This document shows positions 41,669 to 50,700 of a stretch of DNA of 64,000 nt, piece after piece. The DNA is taken from the NCBI GenBank assembly GCA_018435055.1, contig JAHDOA010000035.1, positions 45,932 to 109,931 on the forward strand. Reading direction: 5' to 3'. This DNA is from Pelotomaculum sp. Lineage in GTDB: Bacteria > Bacillota > Desulfotomaculia > Desulfotomaculales > Pelotomaculaceae. The notes beneath the pieces were generated by a model that saw only the letters and a list, made by a program, of their open reading frames with translations, had not been told where the DNA came from and searched no databases. Made by a program: the position numbers and the translations under genes. Numbering within the stretch: the stretch's first letter is position 1; the number at the start of each line of letters is the position of its first letter.

Positions 41669-41772
41669 ATTAGGTGTGAAAGGCTGGAATTGCAGGCGCC
41701 ACTTTAGTCGCACACTGGACATCTAAAGTAATCGGGTGGTTTAAACCCGCCCAGCAAAATGAGGTGACTTTT

Positions 41773-42657
41773 TTGAAAAAGGTATTAGTAGGAATTTTTA
41801 TCCTAGCCTTGCTTGTGCTGGCGGGTTGCGGGAAAACCGACACGGCCAACGACAAGGGGGTAAAGCCTGAACAGGAAGAACTGATGAATCAATACCAGGT
41901 CCTGATCAATGAAAACAAGCCTGTCCGGGAATTAACCAGTTTTATTGTATCAAACGAAACCATTCTCAGCCGGGAGAACATGGATAAAGCGGTTATAGAC
42001 CTTATAGAAGTTGCACAGACACGGTTGAAAGACTATGAGGATAAAATCTTTTCCCCTGAAATAAATATACCTTTAAATAATTACAAATACGAAGACCTGG
42101 CACAGCTTCAGAATATCAAGGAAGAGGATATAAAGAATTTATTGCAGGAAGCTTTTAACAACGGGTATAAACTTGCCGCGTCCGAGGGCATGTATTATCT
42201 TGAAATTGACTATGATAAAATGCTGAAAGATTTTGGCGGGCACACATCAGACGAGGTCGCCGGGTTCCTTGAAATTATGGCGGCCGAGGGCGACAAGCAT
42301 TTTGCGTCGGACGCCGCCTTGACCATCAGCCTGGATGAACTGGCAAACAGGATTGTAAAGACCGAAAAATATATCGAAACATATCCTGATTTTGCCCTGT
42401 CGCAGCAGGTGAAACAGTTCCACAGCTGGTACCTGAAGGCTTATCTGCTTGGTTTGAACAATACCCCGCTATTTGACTACCAGACAGAAAAGGCAAAAGA
42501 CAAATTTTTAGAAAGTTACGAAACTACAATTAACTCACAGAAAGGAACGAAACTTGCCGGGATCATGGAGGAATACCTGGCCCTCCTGAAGAAGTATGAT
42601 TATGCGAGATCAGATGAAATAATGGTTTTCACAGACAGGATGACAGCTGAAAATTAA
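41773..42657 (+). CDS. Putative lipoprotein
   Basis: About 294 residues with a clear lipoprotein signal (KKVLVGIFILALLVLAGCGK, lipid Cys near 19). The rest is a helical, acidic, extracellular domain that I do not recognise (QLQNIKEEDIKNLLQEAFNN, LDELANRIVKTEKYIETY, HSWYLKAYLLGLN). TTG 41773 is well spaced from GAGGTGA; GTG 41764 is the alternative. It follows the chagasin-type gene by about 100 bp, and the two may be expressed together. Confidence 0.75.
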   Translation: MKKVLVGIFILALLVLAGCGKTDTANDKGVKPEQEELMNQYQVLINENKPVRELTSFIVSNETILSRENMDKAVIDLIEVAQTRLKDYEDKIFSPEINIPLNNYKYEDLAQLQNIKEEDIKNLLQEAFNNGYKLAASEGMYYLEIDYDKMLKDFGGHTSDEVAGFLEIMAAEGDKHFASDAALTISLDELANRIVKTEKYIETYPDFALSQQVKQFHSWYLKAYLLGLNNTPLFDYQTEKAKDKFLESYETTINSQKGTKLAGIMEEYLALLKKYDYARSDEIMVFTDRMTAEN

Positions 42658-42711
42658 AATATTGTCATTATTATAAGGCGTCATCCACATAAGTCTTATT
42701 AGAATTAATAA

Positions 42712-42739
42712 TTGCGTTTATCAATTTATCTGGTATAAT
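42712..42739 (+). promoter_or_regulatory. Sigma-A promoter of tatA
   Basis: TTGCGT (42712-42717), 16 bp, TATAAT (42734-42739), about 30 bp before the tatA start. Confidence 0.6.
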
Positions 42740-42769
42740 CATCATAAGACCTTTTAAGGGGGGACAGGC

Positions 42770-42964
42770 ATGTTTTCAGGAGCGTTTCAGCCTTTGCATT
42801 TATTATTGATCCTGATAGTGGTATTGATTATTTTTGGGCCGGGCAAACTGCCTGATGTAGGGAAGGCATTAGGCAAGACTATTAGTGAATTTAAACGTTC
42901 AACGCAGGCAGATATTGATGAACCGGAGGAAACCAAGGCCAAGGATCAAGCAACAAAAGCATAA
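42770..42964 (+). CDS. tatA: Twin-arginine translocase subunit TatA
   Basis: 64 residues: one membrane helix (LHLLLILIVVLIIFG), the FGPGKLPDVGKALGKTISEF hinge and amphipathic helix, and a charged tail. This is the pore-forming component of the Tat pathway, which exports folded, cofactor-containing proteins. No tatC lies in the window. GGGG lies upstream of ATG 42770; a terminator follows. Confidence 0.93.
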   Translation: MFSGAFQPLHLLLILIVVLIIFGPGKLPDVGKALGKTISEFKRSTQADIDEPEETKAKDQATKA

Positions 42965-42998
42965 GTTAATAAATATAGATTAAAGAATAAAAATTATA

Positions 42999-43019
42999 AC
43001 CCGCTGCCGGCGGGTTTTT
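42999..43019 (+). terminator. Terminator of tatA
   Basis: AACCCGC-tgcc-GGCGGGTT stem followed by TTTTTG. Confidence 0.85.
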
Positions 43020-43127
43020 GTTTAAACAAGGTGTTGAGGATATCAGGTTAATAAATGGGAACCGGACAATTCTTTCGCTAATATAATAACATAAAACCCC
43101 GGCATGAAAAGCAGGTGCAGTTTTGAC

Positions 43128-44546
43128 ATGGTAGTTATTATTAATGAGGAACTATGTACAGCAGGCAGTGACCACGCTGTGTTTAGCTGGGTAACGCCGG
43201 GTAAAAAAGCTGACACTACTGTTTACCTGGGTGAGGGACCCGCCGCCCTGGACAAAAATACAGGCTATCCAGATACCGAATACCACCTGGCGGAAGTGCG
43301 CGGCCTTAAACCCTCCACCCGCTACTGGTACACTGTAGCGAGCGGCGGCGCCTGCGGTTCCCTCAATTCCTTTGTCACACTACCCGCGCCTGCAGGGGAA
43401 CTGCTGTTTAGCCTGGGGCTTATCGGCGATGTTCATATAGCTCTTGGGGACCCGGTAAATGACGTCAACGAAAAATATTTCGGCAAACTCAGCAAATACT
43501 CCGGTGTCCTTTTTGCGCAATGCGTCAGTGATATTATAGCCAGAAATATTGATCTGGCCCTGATGATTGGCGACCTGACGGACTCGTCCAGTGAGCGGCA
43601 GTATCAAGAGCTAAGAAGCTCCCTGCTGCCTGGTTTTGGCGGCATCCCCTACATAGCCTGTATCGGCAATCATGACAAGTATCTTAAGCACGCGGGCCTG
43701 GGTGAACGTGGATTTTTAAAATTCGCGGCCAACCGGAAAAAGACCCGGGCCAGTGTCAGCATACGGGGCCACCAGCTGATACTAATGGACAGCTGCAGCC
43801 AGGACAAAGACTGGGGGCAAGTTGGTGAGGAGCAGATATCCTGGGCGGCACAGCGGTTAAAGGAAACGGCGGGACACCCGTCATTCATTTTCCTCCACCA
43901 TCCCTGCAGTGGTGTGGATGTATGGTTCGGTGTAAAGGATTTCAGGAAGCTGCAGCAGATGATCAGGCGGTTCCCGGATGTCAGGGGGGTTTTTTGCGGG
44001 CATATGCACCGCCATAATGTTAGCACCAGCCGTTTTCTCACCGGCAGCCTGCCTTATGTTGTGCTGCCCGCCACGGTCCAGTATCCCTGCTCCTATGCTG
44101 TTATGAGGGTATATGAAGAAGGCTATGAGTACAATGCCTATAAAATCAACAGGCTTGATTTGTCTGAAATGTCCCGTGACAGCATTCTTTTCAAACACGG
44201 CGGCAGGGCTGTTTTCAGCCGCTATAGTTTTGGCGGCATAGGCGACCGCAGTATTTCCTACAGCAGAAGGCGCCTGCACCGGCATAAACAGTATGAGCTG
44301 TCAGTTACCCTGGAACATAAAGAAGCATTGACATTGTTCGCGCGCGCCCAGGCAGCCGGGGGGGCAAGCTGCGCGCCGGCCGCTGAAAAAGATAAGACGA
44401 GGGTGATACTGGGCCGCCACGATTCACTCAGCCTGGCTTTAAGCTCACGCCTGCAGAAAATCCCGCTGCATGGTATAAAGGCGTCTGTTTTAAAGGAAGG
44501 TAATTTTAACCAGACGGAAAAAATTATTAAAACCTACTACGGGTAA
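43128..44546 (+). CDS. Purple-acid-phosphatase-like metallophosphoesterase
   Basis: About 472 residues: an N-terminal fibronectin-III-like domain (about 10-85, LAEVRGLKPSTRYWYTVASG), then a calcineurin-type phosphoesterase with all metal-ligand blocks: GLIGDVHIA, LMIGDLTDSS, CIGNHDKYL, FIFLHHPCSG and FCGHMHRHN. A C-terminal extension (about 380-472) looks like another beta domain (YELSVTLEHKEALTLFARA). No signal peptide is seen. ATG 43128 is preceded by AGGTG; the frame is open to ATG 43104. Convergent with the diguanylate cyclase gene. Confidence 0.85.
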   Translation: MVVIINEELCTAGSDHAVFSWVTPGKKADTTVYLGEGPAALDKNTGYPDTEYHLAEVRGLKPSTRYWYTVASGGACGSLNSFVTLPAPAGELLFSLGLIGDVHIALGDPVNDVNEKYFGKLSKYSGVLFAQCVSDIIARNIDLALMIGDLTDSSSERQYQELRSSLLPGFGGIPYIACIGNHDKYLKHAGLGERGFLKFAANRKKTRASVSIRGHQLILMDSCSQDKDWGQVGEEQISWAAQRLKETAGHPSFIFLHHPCSGVDVWFGVKDFRKLQQMIRRFPDVRGVFCGHMHRHNVSTSRFLTGSLPYVVLPATVQYPCSYAVMRVYEEGYEYNAYKINRLDLSEMSRDSILFKHGGRAVFSRYSFGGIGDRSISYSRRRLHRHKQYELSVTLEHKEALTLFARAQAAGGASCAPAAEKDKTRVILGRHDSLSLALSSRLQKIPLHGIKASVLKEGNFNQTEKIIKTYYG

Positions 44547-44576
44547 TAATGTCAAAACCGAATATAAATGAATTGC

Positions 44577-45593
44577 TTATTCTTCCATGCGGACACAGTT
44601 TCCTCCGTCACTCTTTGCTTTATCCAGGGCCTGGACGGCCCTCTTAAATATCGTGCTGATATTTTCCCCATAGGTCTCCCTCAGGAAGGAAACACCAAAG
44701 CTGGCTGTTATTCTAATATTTTCCAAACCGGGAACTTTTAATTCCGGTATCGTTTCGCAAAGTCGCCCGGCTTTTTTGAAGGTATCCTCCAGGGCGGCGC
44801 CAGGCAGGCATATAATGAATTCCTTCCCGCCGCAGCGACCGATTATATCATATGAGCGGCACTTCTGCATAAGAAACTCGACTAATTTTTTTAAAACTTC
44901 GTTACCGGACTGGCGCCCGTAAGTGCCGTTAATTTTTTCAAAAAGGTCTATGTCAATGAGGATTACTCCCAGGGTCAAATTTTCCCGCCTGGCCCGGTTA
45001 ATTTCGGCGTCCAACCGTTTTTCGAACGCCCGCCGGTTCAATGCTCCGGTCAGATAATCGGTATTTGAAAGCAATTCAGCCCGCTTGCGAGCCTGCTCCT
45101 CTTTTCGTTTGGAAAGCATCAGGCTGCTGATGTCATTAAAAGACTCATAAGTGGTTTTTGCCAGTTCTACATAGGCTGTTTTGATTTCCTCGTATGCCGT
45201 TTTAAGTTCCTCGTATTTTTTATCTTTACTTCTGCTTTTACCAGCTGGTTCAGGTTCAGTAAGGTCGCTGATCACACAAAGAAGCATCTCTTCATCATCC
45301 ATACGGGCGCTCCTGGCGATAATCTCCACCGGAAAGACCCTGCCGCTTCTACTGCGCTGGGATATTTTAAATTCTAGAACCCGGCCGTCAGAATCTTTTA
45401 TCGCTTCGGAAACATCGAATGCTGTTTCAGGGGCGCACAGGTCCTGGATGTTCAAAGCCAGCAACTCCCCGCGGTCATGTTCATACACTGATGCTGCGGT
45501 GTCGTTAGCGTCAACGATTCTCCCGTCCTGCCCGATTAATAGGACAATATCATTGTTTTGCAATAAGAGATACCGGAAGAGGGATTGGGACAT
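44577..45593 (-). CDS. PAS-GGDEF protein with variant GGKEF motif
   Basis: 338 residues: PAS domain (about 5-115), coiled coil (about 120-170, KYEELKTAYEEIKTAYVELA) and a GGDEF domain (about 175-335: NTDYLTGALNRRAFEK, LIDIDLFEKINGTYG, GRCGGKEFIICLPG). The signature has Lys in place of the usual Asp/Glu, while the metal-binding Glu and the upstream RxxD inhibitory site (RSYD) are kept. Whether it still makes c-di-GMP is open. A run of eight G precedes ATG 45593. Single gene. Confidence 0.88.
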   Translation of the reverse strand: MSQSLFRYLLLQNNDIVLLIGQDGRIVDANDTAASVYEHDRGELLALNIQDLCAPETAFDVSEAIKDSDGRVLEFKISQRSRSGRVFPVEIIARSARMDDEEMLLCVISDLTEPEPAGKSRSKDKKYEELKTAYEEIKTAYVELAKTTYESFNDISSLMLSKRKEEQARKRAELLSNTDYLTGALNRRAFEKRLDAEINRARRENLTLGVILIDIDLFEKINGTYGRQSGNEVLKKLVEFLMQKCRSYDIIGRCGGKEFIICLPGAALEDTFKKAGRLCETIPELKVPGLENIRITASFGVSFLRETYGENISTIFKRAVQALDKAKSDGGNCVRMEE

Positions 45594-46035
45594 TTTTTAC
45601 CCCCCCCATGTCACAATTTAACATATTAGTTTTAATGACATATCTTCGTCGAAAAATGGCAATATTCCTTTAATTGCTCAGATCTTATAATACATTTTCT
45701 TTTACCTGCAGAAGGTAATTTTAGTCTGCCCTAAGAGTAATAATGTCGAAATTTTTTTTTCTGTCAGAAGGAAATTCCTTTCCGCCGCCGAATATACATA
45801 TACTTAGTAATAATTGAGAAAGCGTGGTGGGAACATTTTCGGTATAAAATTGTAGGCAGTGTTTTTGCGTGGTAGTACGGCAGGTTAGGGAATACAGTAG
45901 TGTAGTATGCGTAGGATGGTAATACGGCAGGCAAAGGGATATTATCTTTATATTCCTAATTTTAATTTAATGCTCGCCAAGAACTCCTGCGTGGGGTTTT
46001 TTTGTTTTTTAAAACAATTAAAAGGGGGAAGAACA
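45594..46035. other. Divergent region between PAS-GGDEF gene and TRAP operon
   Basis: AT-rich and without a gene. A 14-bp motif GGTARTACGGCAGG occurs twice in direct orientation (45871-45884 and 45918-45931), a possible regulator site for the TRAP operon. A frame from ATG 45907 runs into dctP, but the conserved start is downstream. A run of nine T lies near 45750. No clear promoter could be fixed. Confidence 0.4.
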
Positions 46036-47130
46036 GTGAAAAAATTATGGTTTGTTAATGGAAGGCGGAGATTTGCGCGGGCGACAGGTATATTTTTGCT
46101 GCTGCTGGCGGTGGCAGCGCTGCCGGCGCTGACCGGCTGCTCATCGAATACAGCTGCCCCGGCAAAAGGACAGCAGGTGGTCGAGCTCAAGCTGGCGCAC
46201 TTTTTTCCAAGCACTCACCCGGCTGAGAAGGACCTGATCCTGCCCTGGGCCAAAGCTATCGAAGAAGCTACAAACGGCCAGGTGAAAATTACAAGTTATC
46301 CCCAGGAAACGCTGTTGAAAGCGGACGCAATCTATGACGGGGTAGTTAACGGCATCGCCGACATGGGACTGTCATGTTTCTCATACACCAGGGGCCGTTT
46401 CCCTGCCCTTGAGGCTTTTGAGCTACCCGGCGTTACCTACAATAACTCCAAGGTGGCCAGCAAGGTGGCCTGGGAGGGCATCAAACAGCTCAATCCCAAA
46501 GAGGTGCAGGACACCCGGTTGATGATGGTCCTGACTACCGGCTCGGGAGACCTGTTTACAAAGGTCCCGGTGCAGAAAAAGGAAGACTTGAAAGGGTTGG
46601 AAATAAGGGCCACCGGACTGAGCGCCAAGACATTGCAGGCACTGGGAGCAAACCCCGTGGCCATGCCGCAGTCAGACGCTTATGAAGCGTTGTCCAAGGG
46701 TGTGGTCAAGGGCAACCTGGGTCCTGTCGAGGTGCTGCAGGGCTGGAAACAGGCCGAGGTCACCCGGTATATTACCAAAACGCCTTTCCTTTACAATACC
46801 CTGTTCTTTGTGACCATGAACCTTGACAGGTGGAATTCGCTGTCCCCTGAAACACAGAGAGCCATTGAAAAGGTCAACGAGGAATTTTTTGAAAAAGTCG
46901 CCATGGGACTTTGGGATAAACAAAATGAAGATGCCTTGAAATACGCTGTTGATGAGCAAGGCATGGAACTCCTCACATTGCAAAAAGAAGAGGCGGACCG
47001 CTGGATAACCACAATCAAGCCGATCCAGGACGAGTATGTGGCAAACATGAAGGACAAGGGCATTGAAGGCCGGGAGATACTGGACAAGGTTGAGGAACTG
47101 GCCGGCAAATATAACGCGGAATATAAATAG
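46036..47130 (+). CDS. dctP: TRAP transporter substrate-binding lipoprotein (DctP family)
   Basis: About 364 residues with an N-terminal signal ending in a lipobox (LPALTGCSS; Cys near 35), which anchors it outside the membrane. The family's pattern follows: LAHFFPSTHPAEKDLILPWA, GVVNGIADMGLSCFSY, DLKGLEIRATGLSAKTLQAL and GNLGPVEVLQGWKQ. GTG 46036 follows AAAGGGGGAAG. It delivers a small organic anion to the DctQM channel encoded directly downstream. The substrate cannot be told from motifs. Confidence 0.9.
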   Translation: MKKLWFVNGRRRFARATGIFLLLLAVAALPALTGCSSNTAAPAKGQQVVELKLAHFFPSTHPAEKDLILPWAKAIEEATNGQVKITSYPQETLLKADAIYDGVVNGIADMGLSCFSYTRGRFPALEAFELPGVTYNNSKVASKVAWEGIKQLNPKEVQDTRLMMVLTTGSGDLFTKVPVQKKEDLKGLEIRATGLSAKTLQALGANPVAMPQSDAYEALSKGVVKGNLGPVEVLQGWKQAEVTRYITKTPFLYNTLFFVTMNLDRWNSLSPETQRAIEKVNEEFFEKVAMGLWDKQNEDALKYAVDEQGMELLTLQKEEADRWITTIKPIQDEYVANMKDKGIEGREILDKVEELAGKYNAEYK

Positions 47131-47150
47131 GACGGTGGAGGTGACTGGTA

Positions 47151-47708
47151 ATGAAAATGTCTTCTGGCCTGGTCACGGGTGTCAGCCGGGCGCTTGATCG
47201 GGCGGCTGGGTTTGTCCTGGCCGCAACGATGGTTTTGATTGTTGTGAATGTATTATTTACCACGATACTCAAGAAGCCGGTCTTTGGCGCCTATGAGTAC
47301 GTGGGGCTGCTGACCGCTTCGGCTATCGGGCTGTCGCTGGCTCACTGCGGCGCGCAGAACGCGCACATTGATATCAGCCTGGTGGTGGATTGGCTGCCCG
47401 CCGGGCTGCGGGCTGCGCTCAGCGTGCTGATCAACTCGATTTCAATGTGCTTCCTGGCGGTTTCCGCCTGGTATGTCGGGGCCTACGCCAGGAGCATGAT
47501 TGAAAGCGGCCTGGTAACCTCCACAACCCAGATACCGATCTATCCCTTTGTCTACCTGATCGCTCTGGGCATGCTCATCTACTGCCTGGTTTTGCTGGTA
47601 AGGGTTGTCGAATCTGTTATTAAAATGGTAAACGAAAATGTATCAGGCGACAGAGTCTATCGTTTATCGTCTATCGAATCTGTGATTAAGGCGGCTAATG
47701 AAAAATGA
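47151..47708 (+). CDS. dctQ: TRAP transporter small membrane subunit (DctQ family)
   Basis: 185 residues, four membrane helices (LAATMVLIVVNVLFTTIL, EYVGLLTASAIGLSLAHCG, LRAALSVLINSISMCFLAVSA, FVYLIALGMLIYCLVLLVRV). The C-terminal tail holds a 22-codon tandem duplication (ESVIKMVNEN and ESVIKAANEK) that makes it longer than usual. GGAGGTGA precedes ATG 47151. Overlaps dctM by 4 bp (ATGA). Confidence 0.88.
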   Translation: MKMSSGLVTGVSRALDRAAGFVLAATMVLIVVNVLFTTILKKPVFGAYEYVGLLTASAIGLSLAHCGAQNAHIDISLVVDWLPAGLRAALSVLINSISMCFLAVSAWYVGAYARSMIESGLVTSTTQIPIYPFVYLIALGMLIYCLVLLVRVVESVIKMVNENVSGDRVYRLSSIESVIKAANEK

Positions 47709-49012
47709 CAGCATTGACTATCGGATTAATTGGCATGCTGGCTTTCCTGGCCCTGGTCGCCATGCGCATGCCTATTGCCATCGCCATGGCCCTGGCCGGG
47801 TTTGCGGGGTTCAGCTTCATGGTCTCGCCGCAGGCGGCCATGAATATGGTGGCCAAGGAGATATACGCCAATTTATCTTCCTATTCATTGAGCGTTATCC
47901 CCATGTTTGTCTGGATGGGTTTTCTCGCTTATTACTCGGGGATCGGCACGAAGCTGTATGTATTCGCTTACAAGCTGATCGGCCATTATCCCGGCGGTCT
48001 GGCCATGGCGACCCAGGTCGCCTGCGCTGTATTCGGCGCCATTTGCGGTTCAAACACCGCCACGGCGGCGACCATGGGCGCCATTGCCCTGCCGGAAATG
48101 AGAAAATACAAGTATGACAATTCCATGGCCACGGCCAGCATCGCCGCAGGCGGGGTGCTGGGCGTGCTGATCCCGCCCAGCGTAATCTTTATTGTTTACG
48201 GCATGGCCACGGGAGAGTCGGTAGGCAGGCTGTTTATGGCCGGGATCTTGCCCGGTATTCTGCTCATGTTGCTGTATATAGCGGCGTTGTATATTCTGAT
48301 CCTGCGCAATCCCGCTCTGGGACCGGCCGGGCCGAAATCGAACTGGCGGGAACGGATTGAGTCGCTGCGCGGCGGCCTGGGGGAGGTTCTATTTGTCTTT
48401 GTGCTCTCTATCGGCGGCCTGTTCGCAGGCTGGTTCACACCCACGGAAGCCGGCGCGGTAGGCGCCGCGGGAGTTCTCTTTGTGTCGCTTCTGGAAAGGC
48501 GGCTGAGCTGGGAGGGTTTCAAAAAATCCCTCTATGACACAACCCGCACCAGCGCCATGATCTTGTTCATGGTCGCCGGGGCCGTGATCTTTGGCCGCTT
48601 TATGGCCGTGAGCAGAGTGCCTTTTGAGCTGGCCAACTGGGCCGGCGGACTGGACCTGCCGGCTTATGCCGTCATGGGCATTATTATTTTCATATACCTG
48701 ATATTGGGCTGTCTGATCGACGCGCTGGCGCTGGTCCTGCTGACCATACCTATTTTTTACCCGGTCGCTGTGACAACGCTGGGCTACGACCCGATCTGGT
48801 TTGGGGTGATCGTGGTCCTGGTAGTGGCCATGGGGGTAATCACGCCCCCGGTGGGCATGAACGTTTATATTATCAAAGGTATTGCGCCCGATGTGCCCCT
48901 TGAGGTGATCTTTAAAGGGGTGTGGCCTTTTTTAGTCGCCATATTGATCTGTCTGGCGATCCTGATGGTCTTCCCGCAGATTGCCACTTTCCTGCCGGGC
49001 ATGATATCCTGA
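47705..49012 (+). CDS. dctM: TRAP transporter large membrane subunit (DctM family)
   Basis: 435 residues with about 12 membrane helices; family blocks MRMPIAIAMALAGFAGF, GAICGSNTATAATMGAIALP, AGGVLGVLIPPSVIFIVYG, and near the end VITPPVGMNVYIIKGIAP. It is the sodium-driven channel of the transporter. Translationally coupled to dctQ; a terminator follows. Confidence 0.94.
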   Translation: MTALTIGLIGMLAFLALVAMRMPIAIAMALAGFAGFSFMVSPQAAMNMVAKEIYANLSSYSLSVIPMFVWMGFLAYYSGIGTKLYVFAYKLIGHYPGGLAMATQVACAVFGAICGSNTATAATMGAIALPEMRKYKYDNSMATASIAAGGVLGVLIPPSVIFIVYGMATGESVGRLFMAGILPGILLMLLYIAALYILILRNPALGPAGPKSNWRERIESLRGGLGEVLFVFVLSIGGLFAGWFTPTEAGAVGAAGVLFVSLLERRLSWEGFKKSLYDTTRTSAMILFMVAGAVIFGRFMAVSRVPFELANWAGGLDLPAYAVMGIIIFIYLILGCLIDALALVLLTIPIFYPVAVTTLGYDPIWFGVIVVLVVAMGVITPPVGMNVYIIKGIAPDVPLEVIFKGVWPFLVAILICLAILMVFPQIATFLPGMIS

Positions 49013-49030
49013 CATTTTTGCAATAGGTAA

Positions 49031-49065
49031 TATCCCCTGCTTCTAACTGGAGCAGGGGTATTTTT
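49031..49065 (+). terminator. Terminator of the TRAP operon
   Basis: CCCCTGCT / AGCAGGGG stem (49034-49041 and 49051-49058) with a 9-nt loop, followed by TATTTTT. Downstream to 49314 lies AT-rich sequence with a weak CGGGTAA/TTGCCCG stem (about 49182-49203). Confidence 0.85.
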
Positions 49066-49314
49066 CGTTACCGGCATGATTGTATTAGCCATATTCCTCT
49101 TGGAAGGAGATAATTTGCTATTTATAGGTTGAAAAAATAAAATAACTAATAGGAAAAATAATTACGAATCTTTTTTTCCAACGGGTAATCGGTTATTGCC
49201 CGGTACCATAAAACGGCAGGACAGTATGCAAATTGCAAATAAGGTAAATATGTTATTGATAAGAAATATGTTAACATAAGTAATGGAATATTTTTAATAA
49301 AAGATGGGATCGAT

Positions 49315-50676
49315 ATGTCAGGACGGGAAATAGAAAAACGTGACCGCTTAAATGCGGCGCTGCGCGCCTTGCATGGCTGTTTTAGTATAACGGCGCCGCA
49401 AATGCTGGACATTGCCGAAAAATTTCACGAAGCTATGCTCTGTGGACTGGTGGGACGAAAGGGACCGCTGAAAATGATTCCCTCTTTTTTTGGCATGCCC
49501 ACGGGTGAGGAAAGCGGGGTGTTTTTATCAGTCGATTTCGGCGGCACTAATGTCAGAGTTTCCTTAATCAAGCTGCTGGGACATGGTAAAATAACGGTAT
49601 TAAAAAAGTTATCAACATTTTTAAAGGATCCCGGCGGCAGTTACGATTATACCTCTTCTGCCGCTACCGGCCGGGAACTGTTTTGTTTTCTGGCCGGACA
49701 GATAGCAGGGCTTGTCGGGGCAGACGCCACGGTTCCCCTGGGCCTTACCTTTTCTTTCCCTACTAAAATGTATGCGCTGGACAAAGCCGTGCTAATCGGC
49801 TGGACAAAGGAGTTCAAAACAAGGATGACGGCAGGGAGGGATATCAACATCCTCCTGCATGACGCTTTGCAGGAGCAAGGCCTGCGCGGGATTAAGCCCG
49901 TGGCTGTGATCAACGATACTGTAGGCACGCTGCTGACGGCAGCATACGGGGACCCCCACGCGGATATCGGGTCGATCTGCGGCACCGGGCATAACACATG
50001 TTATTTTGAGCCTCTGCCGCCGCAGCACAGGCCGATGATCATCAACATTGAATCCGGCAATTTTGACGGGCTGCCGGTAAATGACTTTGACCGGGAGCTT
50101 GATCTGAAAAGTGAAAAACCAGGTGAACAGGTACTGGAAAAAATGGTATCCGGTCGTTACCTGGGAGAACTAATGAGACTGGTTGTCCTAGACCTGGCGC
50201 ATAAGGGCTGCCTGTTTCAAGGGAAGGACAGCGATATGCCGGGCTTCCCCTATCAAACGAACAGCCTGAACGCGGAACATATGTCTCTGATGCTGGGCGA
50301 CAAGACCACCGGTCTTGCCGGGATAGCGGCGTGGCTCAAAGGATCCGCGGGGATTCAGGAGCCCTTGCTCCTGGAGCTCGGCGCCCTGCAAACCATTGCC
50401 TCCCTGTTGACAGCCAGGGCGGCGCGGCTGGTAGCGTCAACCTGCGCCGGTGTGCTGCGGCGCCTGGACCCGCTTTTAAAAAATCCACACACTATTGCTG
50501 TTGACGGTTCACTCTACGGGAAGATGACCGGTTTTGCACCGCGCCTGCGCGCGGCCCTGGATGAAATATTACTGGACAGGGCGGGACAGGTGACATTAAA
50601 ACCAACGCGGGATGGCTCGGGTATGGGCGCCGCCATTGCCGCGGCGATGGCCGTTACTTCCGAAACGATAAGGTAA
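49315..50676 (+). CDS. Eukaryotic-type hexokinase
   Basis: 453 residues of the hexokinase family that is typical of eukaryotes and rare in bacteria. The two-domain actin-like fold shows: phosphate-1 FLSVDFGGTNVRVSLI (about 70), sugar-binding LGLTFSFPT (about 143), catalytic Asp in VINDTVGTLLTAAYGD (about 203), GTGHNTCYFE (about 222; His where most have Thr), NIESGNFDGLP (about 244), adenosine-binding DGSLYGKMTGF (about 398) and DGSGMGAAIAAAM. It should phosphorylate glucose or a related hexose with ATP. The next gene starts 24 bp on, in the same orientation. The ribosome site is weak. Confidence 0.88.
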   Translation: MSGREIEKRDRLNAALRALHGCFSITAPQMLDIAEKFHEAMLCGLVGRKGPLKMIPSFFGMPTGEESGVFLSVDFGGTNVRVSLIKLLGHGKITVLKKLSTFLKDPGGSYDYTSSAATGRELFCFLAGQIAGLVGADATVPLGLTFSFPTKMYALDKAVLIGWTKEFKTRMTAGRDINILLHDALQEQGLRGIKPVAVINDTVGTLLTAAYGDPHADIGSICGTGHNTCYFEPLPPQHRPMIINIESGNFDGLPVNDFDRELDLKSEKPGEQVLEKMVSGRYLGELMRLVVLDLAHKGCLFQGKDSDMPGFPYQTNSLNAEHMSLMLGDKTTGLAGIAAWLKGSAGIQEPLLLELGALQTIASLLTARAARLVASTCAGVLRRLDPLLKNPHTIAVDGSLYGKMTGFAPRLRAALDEILLDRAGQVTLKPTRDGSGMGAAIAAAMAVTSETIR

Positions 50677-50700
50677 AAATAACTGCCGAAGGTGGAATGG

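Noticed and set aside
45907..46035. Upstream ATG extension of dctP
   Set aside because: It would add 43 residues ahead of the lipoprotein signal; GTG 46036 has a proper ribosome site.
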